This document shows positions 26,794 to 38,300 of a stretch of 64,000 nt of DNA, piece after piece (positions within the stretch are counted from its first letter, which is position 1; each line of letters begins with the position of its first letter). The stretch lies in NCBI GenBank assembly GCA_012295275.1, contig CM022672.1, positions 3,393,443 through 3,457,442 of the forward strand, written 5' to 3'. The notes beneath the pieces were generated by a model. It had not been told where the DNA came from, did no database searches, and was given only the letters and a program-made list of their open reading frames with translations. A program made the translations under genes and the position numbers. The stretch comes from Chrysomallon squamiferum (taxonomy: Eukaryota > Mollusca > Gastropoda > Neomphalida > Peltospiridae).

Positions 26794-29700
26794 GTTGATG
26801 TATTTTATAAAAACATGAATTTTACACCCAGACATACATTTATATATCATAGATATATCTGCAAGTCTATTAGGTTCTTTTATAGTCTTGATCCTGCAAT
26901 CCAGCAAAGTTTATCATATGTATTTTTACCATCTTAATAATTATTAAATATATATTTTTTTGGCTAATATTAATCATTAAATTACCCATCACTGTCAGTA
27001 TTAATTAATAAATTTTACCTTTGTTGCTATTAATAATTGTTAAACCAAGAAAAAATGATGAACAGGATTAACAAACAACAAATAGTATTTCTGGTGTGTT
27101 TAAAAGAAAGCTGAAAACACAGAAATTATTTCATCTGTGATAAGATGGTCTTGTATATGTGAATCTAATTATATTTTCCTCAATATTTATTAACTATTGT
27201 AAACAACAGCACAAATCTGACATGACCAAACAACACAGTCTAATCAATTTTTGAAAAGTAAATTACTACAAAGATCAATAATTCTTTTGTTATTGATCAA
27301 AGAACAAAAGGGAAATGAACAAGACACATGGAAGAATATTAAAAATAAAAAAAAATCCAACACAATTAATACATGTTATGAGACATTCAGATTTACATTT
27401 TATATCCTGTTTGTTTGAAATCTATATTTTACATGTTTTCGGTTTAATGCTATTTAACACTGTTTGTGTACAATAATACAAACTGAAATTAAATATTAAT
27501 ATAAAGGGATACCTTTATGTGAGCATGTGTATTCATGTTACAGCTGTATAAATTGTATACATTTATGTTTAAATGTTATGCATCATATTCTCTAATTTTG
27601 TTATTTCAGTATATTTATGTGTTAATCAGTTTATTACTTATGTGTGTTGTATTTGAGAAAGAGTATGTATGTGTGCATACATGTGTCTGTGTGTGTGTGT
27701 TTATATGTCTCTATTGTTTAGAAAGTAATGAGAATGTATTATAACAAAGCATTAATTTCTGTAATGAAAAGATAGGCTTAAAAAAGCCTTACAAATTAAA
27801 CTGACTCAGCTGAAATTATTCAATCAAACATTTTTGATTTTTTGTTTTATTTTGTTTATTTATTTTTTTTTTTTTTTTTTTTCTAAAACTTGTTTTCAGT
27901 TACCTACATCAACTAAACTACAGTCCTGCATGTTTTTGTCAATATACAACACTTTGGAATACAGGTACATGCATGTGTATAATGATTATTTCCTATAATA
28001 AAGTTAATCTGATGTAATCAATGTTTTCTCAAGACATGCAGCTGAAGTGGATACATATTTTATTACTTTCTTTTCTTCAGTTAAAGATTGTTTTAAGCAC
28101 ATGAGGCTGAAACTGTGGTTATTTTTTGTAATAAGTACCAGCTGGGACTGTTTGACTGATATGAACAAAGAACGGTTATATCGATTTTTCCACAAATAGA
28201 ATTGATTTTTTTTTTTTTTTTTTTTCCCCAATCAATCTCATTGCAGTAAGCCATAGTTAAATAATAGCATCAGACATTTCTTTTCCCTGAAGATTCAGAC
28301 CCTGTTTCTGTGTAACAGAGAAACATAGCCTTCAGTAACAAATTTTAACAAGAAGTGTCAAGTAGTAGAAACTTTTGTTTGAATGAGTTGTTCGTGTGTG
28401 TATTTGCAGATGAGTGTGTGTGCGTGTGATCATGTATGATTTTACCTGTACGTGTGTGTGGGGAGGAGCTAAAACAAGTATGTAATAAATGCATGTGTGT
28501 AAAATGTGCATGCAGGAATAAATGTGTACATATAAATATAAGTATATAAATACTGGGAAAGGGATCAGTAAAAAAGAAAATGACAGATCAAAAATTAGAT
28601 AGAGACAAAGATCTTTGAACTATATAATCTGTCATCATGAAATAATCATAAAATTAGGTAAACAGAAAATAGTTCATTTGACAAACCATTATATAGTAAA
28701 AATAGTATCTCTTAAACACTATATAAGGATTATTAACATGCACACACACTCACATATATATATATTTTTTTTTTTTTACAAAAATGAAAGAATTTCTATT
28801 TTAAATAGAGCCACCAAAAAATATAAAACCATGTTAGTTTTCCAATTTTTTCAAAAACAATTACCACTCAATTATTTTATATCACTGGTTTCTACAAACT
28901 GACCACTGCTGACTGCATGAACTGCCATTCATCGCCAGTCAATAGTTAGATGAACCATCAGCTTCTGTGAATCAATAAACTGAAATCCACAGAGAGACTC
29001 AAATGAACACCTGTTCTATCATTGCACGAGAAATAATTTCACACAGATACAGGTATTTTTGTATCAGGGTGAAAAAACAATGAAGATTTATTTCTGTACA
29101 TTAATGACAATTGAGGCCATGTCGGCAATGGATTCTTAGTGTACAGTATCTTAAACATTCCTAATGAATCTTTTGTTTCTTCTTTTTGAAAGAGAAATTT
29201 GTTTATATGATGTTTATATTCCCAATATATCAGTTATTTGTAATGTTAAGTTCAAATATGTCTTTCTTGGTCCAAGTCCATACATCATTTTTCACATAAT
29301 GTCTATTTTTAATACTTATCCCAACTGTGATTACAACTAAATTATGATAAAATATTTTTAAAATCCACTTGACTAGTAGATAAGTGATCTGACTGTACTA
29401 ATTCCATATTCTTTTATGGGAATTCTGTAAAGTAAATATTTACAAAATAAAGAAAGAAAACTGAATGGTTACATCTTAGGAGAATACAGAGAGAAAGGTG
29501 TTGATTTTGTAGACAATTAGAACAGAAATATCACAAAGGGTGCTTTGATCTCTCACACAAACACATATACAATGCACCCAAACATAAAAATACATCATAC
29601 ACACCAGCATGAATACTTCAACACACAGACACACACAAACACACAAAACATGCACAGGCTCACATACAAATACACAAAACACATGCACAGGCTCACACAC

Positions 29701-31665
29701 CAACACAAAACAACAACACATGCAAACTGAAACAAAGATAAATTTATCCACACAACCTAACAGAGAGAACAGAAACAATGGACAGACTGCAGTAAGGGGT
29801 GAAAAACAAATTACCATAAACAAATAATAAACAAACAGCAACGTTGCTGTTGATCAGTATGAAAAACCTATTATGTGATCATTTCCTCGACCATTCACTG
29901 TAAATGTATTCCCAAAAGGTACACACACATTCATGACCAAGGTTTCTGCTAGAATTATATGATCAATATCACAGCTTACCGGTTAGCAAAGTAGAACTTG
30001 AACACAGTGATAGAACTATTTATATATCTTATTTAATGGAATGTCACTTAAAGATGAATGGATAGCAAGAAATCAAACTACTTTTCTTTTTTTCTTAAAT
30101 ATGAGAACATTTTCAAGTTTATACTCAAGAGTGGATTTATATTTTTTAACATTTCATCATGATGTTAATTATAATATATTTTTTTAGACAGAACTTGAGA
30201 TTTGATGTCAAAAATTATTTACAGTTAATCAATATAAATATAAACATGTTTGCACACACACATGCGCATGTGCATACACACATACACACAAACCTTGAAG
30301 AAATTCTTGTAGCATAAAATCAAGTTTTGCATCATCATCAACAAAGAGTGGCCTGTGGTCATAAAACTTGCAGACTGATATGAGTGGTGTGTTATCATCA
30401 GGGTCAAGCAGGGCAAGGTCCTTTGTGTTGAGCAGGTTAACAATTCGGCTCTTATCTCCATCGTACACTGGAATACGTGTGTAGCCATGTTCCATGATCT
30501 CCGACATGGTTTCGAAGTCGAGGTTTGTGTTGATGTCTAACATGTACACATCCTCGATATTTGTCATGATATCAACACACGCTTTGTTTGCCAGCTGAAG
30601 TGCACCCGTTATTATGTTCGCCTCCTCATTTTGAAGGACATTAATGTCCGCTGTCATACGGATGAGTTCCTGAAGTTTTTCCTTGTTATAGACTTGGCCA
30701 ATTTCTTCTCCGAGAATCTTGTCCAGCAGCAGGCTGATGGGAAATGAAATGGGAAACGTAATAACCATAAACAGCTTAGTCAACCATATTGTCCTTGCTC
30801 CAACAGCCAGTCCATGACGTGAACAAATTGCCTGTGGAACAATTTCTCCAAAGATCACAATTGCTGTTGTCGAGCACAAAACAGCGATGATGCCGTTTGA
30901 TAAGTCGTCCAACAGAATAGTAAGTGTGTTGTTTACCAAAACATTTCCCAGAAGTAAAGTGCAAAGTAAGAAATTTCCTCGTTTGCGAAGGGGTCCAATT
31001 ACTGTTGCATACTTTTTTTCTTTAGGTGATCCACACTTTTCAATAATTTTCAGTTCTGTCTGATCAAGTGCCATTAAACCTAAATTTAGACCACTGAAAA
31101 GTCCAGAGAGACACAACAAAACAATTAACAAACCAAGTTGTACAGCTAACGGAAGTAAATATGATTTACCAACAACTTTGGATTTTACACCTAGTATTTT
31201 CCATGGTTCATCACCTTGATGCGTCCACCGTGTATGATATACACCGTCAACTTTAGCAATGAAATATTCCTTCATACACACATAATAATATTTTTCTCCA
31301 GGATCTAAGTCGTCTAATTCAACTTCAAATTCACCAACATTATCATAAATTATGGGACCTGACACAGTAAATGTCCTGCTTTTCTTTAAGTTATCACAAT
31401 CACTCGATTTCCTGTCTGATTTCCGAACTGTTGCAGTAGTGAAAGCTATTTCTGTTAAATTTGTGAAGTTTGTTCCTAAAAGCCGTATTTTTTGTTTTGT
31501 GTACGATGTTAACACCAATACTCCCATCTCATCTCGGTTGCTAGATAATTCGGCAGACAGAATAGCATCAACCTGGGCTGCCTGAACATTAGACGCGTAG
31601 ACTAAAACAGTTTTCATACTGATAAATAGCAGAGCTAATTGTAAACATCCACTACAATCGGCCAT
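22109..31665 (-). CDS. CNNM: Metal transporter CNNM family (CNNM2/CNNM4-like), six exons
   Basis: CNNM (ancient conserved domain) proteins sit in the plasma membrane and control Mg2+ and other divalent-cation efflux or homeostasis. Joining 30294-31665, 26495-26638, 25868-25996, 24941-25102, 24572-24655 and 22109-22704 gives 2487 bases, 828 residues plus stop, in the family's usual range. In order: a hydrophobic leader (residues 1-25); an extracellular domain with glycosylation sequons at N66 and N69; a DUF21 transmembrane module at about 169-315 with [24 protein letters not shown] and [11 protein letters not shown]; a CBS pair at about 360-500 ([22 protein letters not shown]); a cyclic-nucleotide-binding-like domain at about 531-680 ([15 protein letters not shown]); and an acidic tail. 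The start at 31665 is preferred because it places the leader first; two in-frame upstream ATGs (31770, 31740) would add 35 or 25 residues. All introns are phase 1, and the third uses a GC donor. The paralogue cannot be fixed. Confidence 0.96.
22705..24571 (-). other. CNNM intron 5
   Basis: No coding signal is seen. It contains poly-T runs and, at 23871-23930, a short stretch (CAGGGCTGGATTTAGG) that resembles the end of a hAT-type element; no matching second end was found. Confidence 0.7.
24572..24655 (-). CDS. CNNM: CNNM exon 5
   Basis: The acceptor is TTTCTCAG|GACAAGC and the donor is CTTAAAA|GTAGGA. 84 bases, phase 1 at both ends. It encodes [20 protein letters not shown] and FGVDVLK, equivalent to the vertebrate GKVEVEAG...FSYYG strand pair. 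Confidence 0.9.
24941..25102 (-). CDS. CNNM: CNNM exon 4
   Basis: The acceptor is GTTTTTAG|CTGTTGAACC and the donor is CAAG|GTATGG. 162 bases, phase 1 at both ends. It encodes the start of the cyclic-nucleotide-binding-like domain, [19 protein letters not shown] through YFVLILQG. Confidence 0.94.
25868..25996 (-). CDS. CNNM: CNNM exon 3, ends in a GC donor
   Basis: The acceptor is TTTTCAG|CTGACAATCGG. 129 bases, phase 1 at both ends. It encodes [19 protein letters not shown], then [16 protein letters not shown]. The exon ends CTACAG|GCATAC. There is no GT between this point and the in-frame TAA 16 bases on, and joining here keeps exactly the family length between SPQL and the next exon. Confidence 0.88.
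26495..26638 (-). CDS. CNNM: CNNM exon 2
   Basis: The acceptor TTTTCACAG precedes GAAACTCTCACATG, and the donor is CTCA|GTAAGA. 144 bases, phase 1 at both ends. It encodes the second CBS motif, NSHMAIVQK through [15 protein letters not shown] and DETDVL. Confidence 0.95.
26639..30293 (-). other. CNNM intron 1 (3.65 kb)
   Basis: The largest intron of the gene. It holds (AAT)n at about 26761-26790, poly-T runs near 27866 and 28207, TG-rich sequence at 28390-28500, and a CA-rich stretch at 29550-29740 that reads as Thr/His-rich frames. No exon-like segment with flanking splice sites was recognised. Confidence 0.7.
30294..31665 (-). CDS. CNNM: CNNM exon 1
   Basis: Encodes residues 1-457 plus one base: leader, ectodomain, DUF21 module and most of the CBS pair. 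The donor is CTTCAAG|GTTTGT at 30293-30292. The single large first exon matches the usual vertebrate CNNM layout. The frame stays open past the donor into a (TGTG)-rich intron start, so the open frame alone overstates the exon. Confidence 0.95.
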
Positions 31666-32135
31666 ATTTTGAGGGCACTGCTTAACCCGGAAGTATAAAT
31701 TTCCGTAAGCCCCGCCTACTTTATTAATCAATGTCGTCATTTTCCCCGTAAAACGTCTGCGGAAATACACGAACCTGTATCCAACAACAAAATTAATGCA
31801 AGATATTCACATGTGTTCTCATATTGTAGATGCGTTCCTAGCAACGTATCTTCAGATATAATGCAATATAAAGAAATCTTTAACAATACCAAGTTACAAA
31901 AGAGCACGGCATTTGATAGAGTCAAATAATTTTGTGGACTTTTGAAATTTTGTGTAATAACACAAATCAGTTCACAATGCATTGTTAAAATAACAGGAAT
32001 ATGAAACGGGATAATTCAGACAAAATTTTAAATAGAAATCTTCATTGCTCATTATCATATCTTATCTTACCAAATTTTCTTAATAATTTAGAGTATGTTT
32101 AGGTTAGGTCTTCCATTTTATTTTCATTTTAATTT

Positions 32136-32233
<98 letters not shown>

Positions 32234-35200
32234 CAACAACAACAACAAAAAAAATAATAATAATAAAAATCATCATCTTCATTATTATTACTATTTTAAA
32301 TCAATTTATTGTTATTACTTTATTATTGTTTACTTATTTGATTTGATTTTTCACTATCTTTTTATTTTTGTTTTTTAATTTAATTTTATTATCATTTTGT
32401 TATTATTTTATTATTACTTTTTTCTTCTTCTTCTTCATTTAGTACTGGAGTGTGTAGCAAGATGAATTCTTTTATTGCATTCTGAGTAAATGACTGAATG
32501 AGTTACTATAGAGTTAATGTCCCAGAAGGAATCTTTAACCTCTTTATGATAAATTACCAACCAATGTGACCAAATATAAAAAATAATTAAGAAAAATACT
32601 TTTAAATTTATTTGCAATATAATGTATATGCTGTACAAAATGACATACAAATGTAAAGAATAAATTATACAAAAAAGAAAAATTGTTTTGAAATACTGAG
32701 ACATAAAATAGAAGTTGTTGTACAGAGAATATTAAGGATATGCAGAATATTACATGAGCAATAAATAGTATTACATATGTGTTAGATTTATAACATAGAG
32801 CTATCAAAAACAAATCTTACAGAGAGAGAGAAGAGAGAAAGTAAAAGAAGAATGAAAGACATTAACAATAATATATATATTATATAAATGGAAAAGCATT
32901 TAAATATCCTATTCTCACTAAAATGCATATATCAGTACATTATATGGTAACATATATTAATAATATGTATTAAAGAGATTATATTATATACATTAAATGA
33001 GTCTTCAGTTTTAAATGCAGAGCTAGGGGCATTACAAGTTTTGAGAAAGACATCCATTTAAATTTTATTCAACTGAAATAATCCTCATTTAAATGAAAAA
33101 TTTAATTTAAAGCTTTTGGTCATTAATTTCCCTATATCACAGAATAATGTCAATTCAAAACTTAGACACACACACAGATACTGACTGTAATATCTTTGAG
33201 CTCTAACCTTAAAAAGTCAACAAGGTTTATTTGTAAGTATATCACTGAACAAAAATGTAAATTAAATAAATATTTCCTATTTCAAAAAAAAAAAAATGTT
33301 GGCCTGTAGTCATAATTTATTATTCTTGATTATACAGAAAAACAGTTGTCTCAAAATGTATAAATTCTATCATCATATTGGTTTTAATAACTTTTGTCAC
33401 TAAATTTTAGAAGTTTATATTATTATTATTTTTTTTTTTTTTTTTTTTTTATAAAAGTATATATATGTTATCAATAATTATTAATTTATTTTTATTATTA
33501 TAACAATAAAATATATCACATAGTTTGTTTAGATTTTTGGTCAGTAATGTTTGTATAATTGTATAAATGATTGTATAAATAGCTATTAGATTATAACTCA
33601 GTTGTTGAAATGCTTAAAAATTTAATCAAAAAATAAAATAATAAAAATTGTTATGTAAAGAACCCACAAAACATTTTGTCAAACTGACTTTCAAAGGACA
33701 GTTTGTTTTTAAAATAAAAAAATAATAAAATGAACTTGATTTAAAGATCCAAAGGGTATTCAAACTGATCAGTAGAAATACAGAGGGGCATCTGAAGTTA
33801 TACCGGCACCATCTCACATATTTGAGATCTTCAAAATATAAAGGTGGATGTGTTAAATAATAAATCAAATAAAATGGGATCAAATTGTTGAGATTCTGAT
33901 TATTAATTCTTAATGTTATGAGATCGAATTGTGAAAACAAAAATTGGCAAAGGAAATTTCCACAATTGTGTGCATGGGCACCAATATTAAAATGCCCAGG
34001 TCACTACAAACCATATGGCCAACCCTAGAAACAAAATTAGTTTTTATTGCTTCATTTCTTTCTATATTATATATGATAATACTAATTTAAGGTAATATTC
34101 AAAATGTTGTTATTAAAGTGAAATAAATCCCAGAGTATCATATTAATATAATAATCAGTTGAGGTAATGAGCAAATAAATCACTAATATTAGAAATGCAA
34201 GGATCAAAATTATACATCAATCACAAGACACAAATGATACTTAAATATTGCATAACATTACAAAATGTTTTTTAAAATCAAGATTAAAGATATTCCAATC
34301 AAAAGAATATTTAATATCTTGGAAAATAATTTGAGTAATTGTGGTATGCTTGTACTTGTATGGGTATACTTATCAAAATTCTAAAATTCTAATGACAATA
34401 TAAATAAAAGAAAATACCAAACTTTTGCAGAATTTAGACCTTACTTCCCTTTGTTCTCAGTTCTACAATTGCTAAGGATATATATGACATATAAAGTTTT
34501 TAATTTGCCTGCCTATCTGAAATATTATAAATTATAAAACACTGATTATACAATAAAAAATAAAGGTTATTATTAGAACTAGAAAATGCAAAGTGAAAAC
34601 ATATTAAATATATATATCATTTTTCAAGCCACATTATCAAATATAACTATGGAATTAAAAGAGGTAAAGAAAATTAACATGAAAAATACTAAAGTTATAA
34701 AATAGTGAACATATTGGTAAGGATATAATATGAAATATAATTATTTTAATATTTTTATAATTGTCCATTGTTATGAGCATAAAGTGTATTCTCCAATACA
34801 AAGCAGATCAACTTCATTTTAAATGAAAGAAAAACCTTTGTCTTTAATACAGAGGCTCTTAACGTATATTAATTTAGAAATACAGTGGCAGTTTAACTGG
34901 ATCTCGAGAAATAGCAATATATTTATAAAATGTCTCCAAACACTATTTTCATACTAATATTTGTCAGATATAATATGGTAACCAGTCTCTTCAGAAGCCC
35001 AAGTATGTTCTCCAACAAAGGATACTCAGACTATCTGCTCAAAAGAATATAAATATACAAATAAATAACAATACTCCTAGAATAATAATAACATACATAA
35101 TTTTCTTTTTTTTATGAAATCATTAATTCCAATTTTAAAACTGAAAAAGAATAAAGATAATTATGAGCAAGTCTGGCATTCATAAACATAACATTACTAT

Positions 35201-35259
35201 CTCAGTACAGGATGACATTGGTCGTGACATTTATGAGTGGAAAATAAGAGAAGCAGACA
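31666..35259. other. Intergenic region between CNNM and the WBP1L-like gene
   Basis: The left end must contain the CNNM 5' UTR and promoter; bases 31666-31800 are noticeably richer in GC than the surroundings, and no TATA box is obvious. The rest is AT-rich, with the long (AAT)n at 32138-32230 and poly-T at 33430-33450. The right part is presumably the 3' UTR of the minus-strand gene that stops at 35260. No other gene is seen. Confidence 0.6.
32138..32247. repeat. (AAT)n-(AAC)n microsatellite
   Basis: About thirty-one AAT units followed by six AAC units, one of the longest perfect trinucleotide tracts in the window. The forward frame over it is poly-Ile. Confidence 0.97.
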
Positions 35260-35356
35260 TCAGACTGAGATTCTTGGCTCGCTGATACTTGTCTTTGATG
35301 AATATGGTGGAGGTGGATCAGAAGGCATTTCACCTGAAGATGGAGTAATTTCAACA
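35260..35356 (-). CDS. WBP1L: WBP1L-like exon 5 and stop codon
   Basis: The acceptor is TTACTTTTCAG|TGTTGAAATT. It encodes VEITPSSGEMPSDPPPPYSS and ends SEPRISV. It supplies the last PPPY motif. Confidence 0.87.
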
Positions 35357-38300
35357 CTGAAAAGTAATAAATTAAAAAAAAATGTATATTTCTTCAAGGA
35401 AACTGTGATATGATCATCAACAAATTTGCATAACAGGACATATTCACTATCCAAACTCTTGCCATATTCATTCACCACTCTACTGACATACATACATGCT
35501 CTCTGCTCTCACATATACATGTATGCAAGAAAGAGAGAGAGAGATGAAATCTAGCAATTTATCAAAGTGTTATAGGAAAAGAAATAAATGATTGTATTCA
35601 TTATTTATCTAGACATTGCATTATTATTCGAAGGGCCATAACTCTTTGCACAAAATAAAATCAGATAATTGCAAGTTTATAATATATTATGATAATGTCA
35701 ATACGAAATGTACATGAAATTAAAATTTAAATAGCAATTAATGTTTATTAAATATATAAAATAAATAAATTATTAAAATACCAAAATGTGGACTAGTAAA
35801 AATAATTATATACATTTGACTTGAAAGAACTGAAGATGGTATCAGTGGAGGTAAGCAATTTGTAGATGGTGCAGCACTGCTGGTAGTACTTTCTTGAAGG
35901 CACATTTCACTTGGTGGATCATACGGTGGTGGTACTGGACAGTTAATACTACTTTCTGGAAGACAGATTTCATTCAGTTGGTCATAGGGAGGAGGGTTTT
36001 CTGGACGTCCCTTGATCTCATCATATGTTGGAAGACCTCTGTCTGTTAAAAACATAATTTAGTACATCATTAGTAAACTGAAATATTACTAACATTACTA
36101 AGATTAAAAACAGCTTTTCTAAATTAATTTTATCATTTAAACTCTGTCCATGAAAATATAATCATTTTATTTTTGGTTGGGTTTTTTTGTCATATTTTTG
36201 ATAGATTTAACTCAGCATAAGTAGTTCAGTTTATCTGTCATAATGACTTCCTTGTATGCAAACTGTTATCTGAAAGTACTAAATAAGTAAATCTGAATTT
36301 CAGCATTACACATCTGCCTTTAATAAAATGATTTAAAAAAAAAAAAAAAAAAATAAAGCAACTATAAGGGCCCACAGATGAAGACATTACTGACTGAACA
36401 GAGAGGACATAATTGTAAATATAATGCACATGTTTTATAGGAACGAAACGTCTGTTATTACCTGATTATTCTAAATATTAAATATTATGTAAAATAACTC
36501 ACCAGTATTAAAAAGAGCTGGGAAAGTGGTATCTAAAGCTTGTGCAAATCTTGATCTGCATCTTGCAGGAGGTAATCGCAGACGTTGGCGATGGTGTGAT
36601 CTGTGATGCTGCCGAACTCTCTGTTGTTGAAAGAGACAACAACAACTAAGAAGGATAACTCCTGCCCAAATGGCCCAGAACCCTGTTTTAAATGAAATTT
36701 TATTTTTATTTTTTCTAAAGTATTAAATTATGTTGGATTAAAAAAGATAACTCTTCATACACAGTGATGATAAATCAGACTAATGATAAAAATAATTTTT
36801 AAAAATTTTTACGGTGTAGAAGGATTTGTTTAAAAAAAAAAAAAAAATGGAAATAAATTACAAATTATAATTTCTTTTTATTTAATATTATTTTAAAATC
36901 TTAATATAATAATAATTTTAAAAATCCACTTTATTTTACACCTATATTTGTGCCTATTTTATATATCTTTTAAACACAAGCTTATCACTTCCCAGAACAA
37001 TCAGCAATGAGAGACAGATTGTCAAGTAGATTTTAAAACTTTTGTATTCAGTAGTTTACATAGCCAGGAGATGAAAATGCTTAAACAGTAAAACTGCTGT
37101 GGCATTTTTCCATGATTTTTTTTTTTTCTGGCCATAATTATTTTATCATTTTCAAGGATTGCAAAGATTTATTTTAAAAAGTAGTTTCTTACATCAGACT
37201 TCACAGTAATAGTTTTCAAAGTATTTACTTACACCAGATTTCATAGTAATAGTTTAAAAAGTATTTTCTTACATCTGAGTTCATAGTAATAGTTTAAAAG
37301 GTAAATTTCTTACACCAGAGTTCGTAGTAATATTTTAAAAAGTATTTACTTACACCAGAGTTCATAGTAATAGTTTAAAAAGTATTTACTTACACCAGAG
37401 TTCATAGTAATAGTTTAAAAAGTATTTTCTTACACCAGAGTTCATAGTAATAGTTTTAAAAGTTTTTACTTACACCAGAGTTCATAGTAATAGTTTTAAA
37501 AGTATTTTCTTACACCAGAGTTCACAGTAATAGTTTTGAAAAGTATTTACTTACACCAGAGTTCATAGTAATAGTTTTAAAAGTATTTACTTACACCAGA
37601 GTTCACAGTAATAGTTTTAAAAGTATTTACTTACACCAGAGTTCATAGTAATAGTTTGAAAAGTATTTACTTACACCAGAGTTCATAGTAATATGAGCAG
37701 CATCGGCCACCTTTACAACAGTGTCCAGTGTTACACCAAAACGAAGTTCCACTACAGTACCCCTGAGCCTGAAACAGATTATAAACAATTTATTATTTCT
37801 ATGTTTATTTGCATATGTTTATGTCAAAACAGCAAAACCCTTCAAAACCAAACAGTGTCAGAACTATTTAAAAAGCCCAGTGCTCTGTTTACATTATTAT
37901 CTGATAAATCACAGGACTCTGGAATTTATTCAGTTTCTGGAGAATTCTGGTTTAATAAAAGTCCAGTTTTGAGAAGTTTTACTGTACAGATTTCAAAAAA
38001 AGAATTATTATAAAGGAATGTTTCCTATCTTAGCTATAAAATGGCCTGTTTGGGGAGGGCAGGAATTTTGTTGTTGCCATTCATATTTTTAGAGTTATTA
38101 CAGTAGTTATTAGTTATCTGAAACTGACAGAAAGTAATTATCTCTCTCCAGTAACACAATTAAATAATTCCAAGTCATGTATAATTTACATAATTGGTTA
38201 TTCTGGGATAATTGGCCATATCAAACACTGATGTAAAAATATAACATTATGTTCAGTTACAAAACAAAAGACCAAAATTAAAAGATATTACCCAAATACA

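Noticed and set aside
29476-29841. Minus-strand open frame of 121 codons, Cys/Val-rich, looking like a membrane protein
   Set aside because: It lies inside CNNM intron 1 and derives from CA/TG-rich sequence; repeated blocks such as CVCEPVHV come from a local imperfect repeat.
37693-38013. Forward open frame of 106 codons
   Set aside because: It runs antisense across the Cys-rich exon of the WBP1L-like gene and intron 1; the sense exon has a clear family signature and splice sites, the antisense frame has none.
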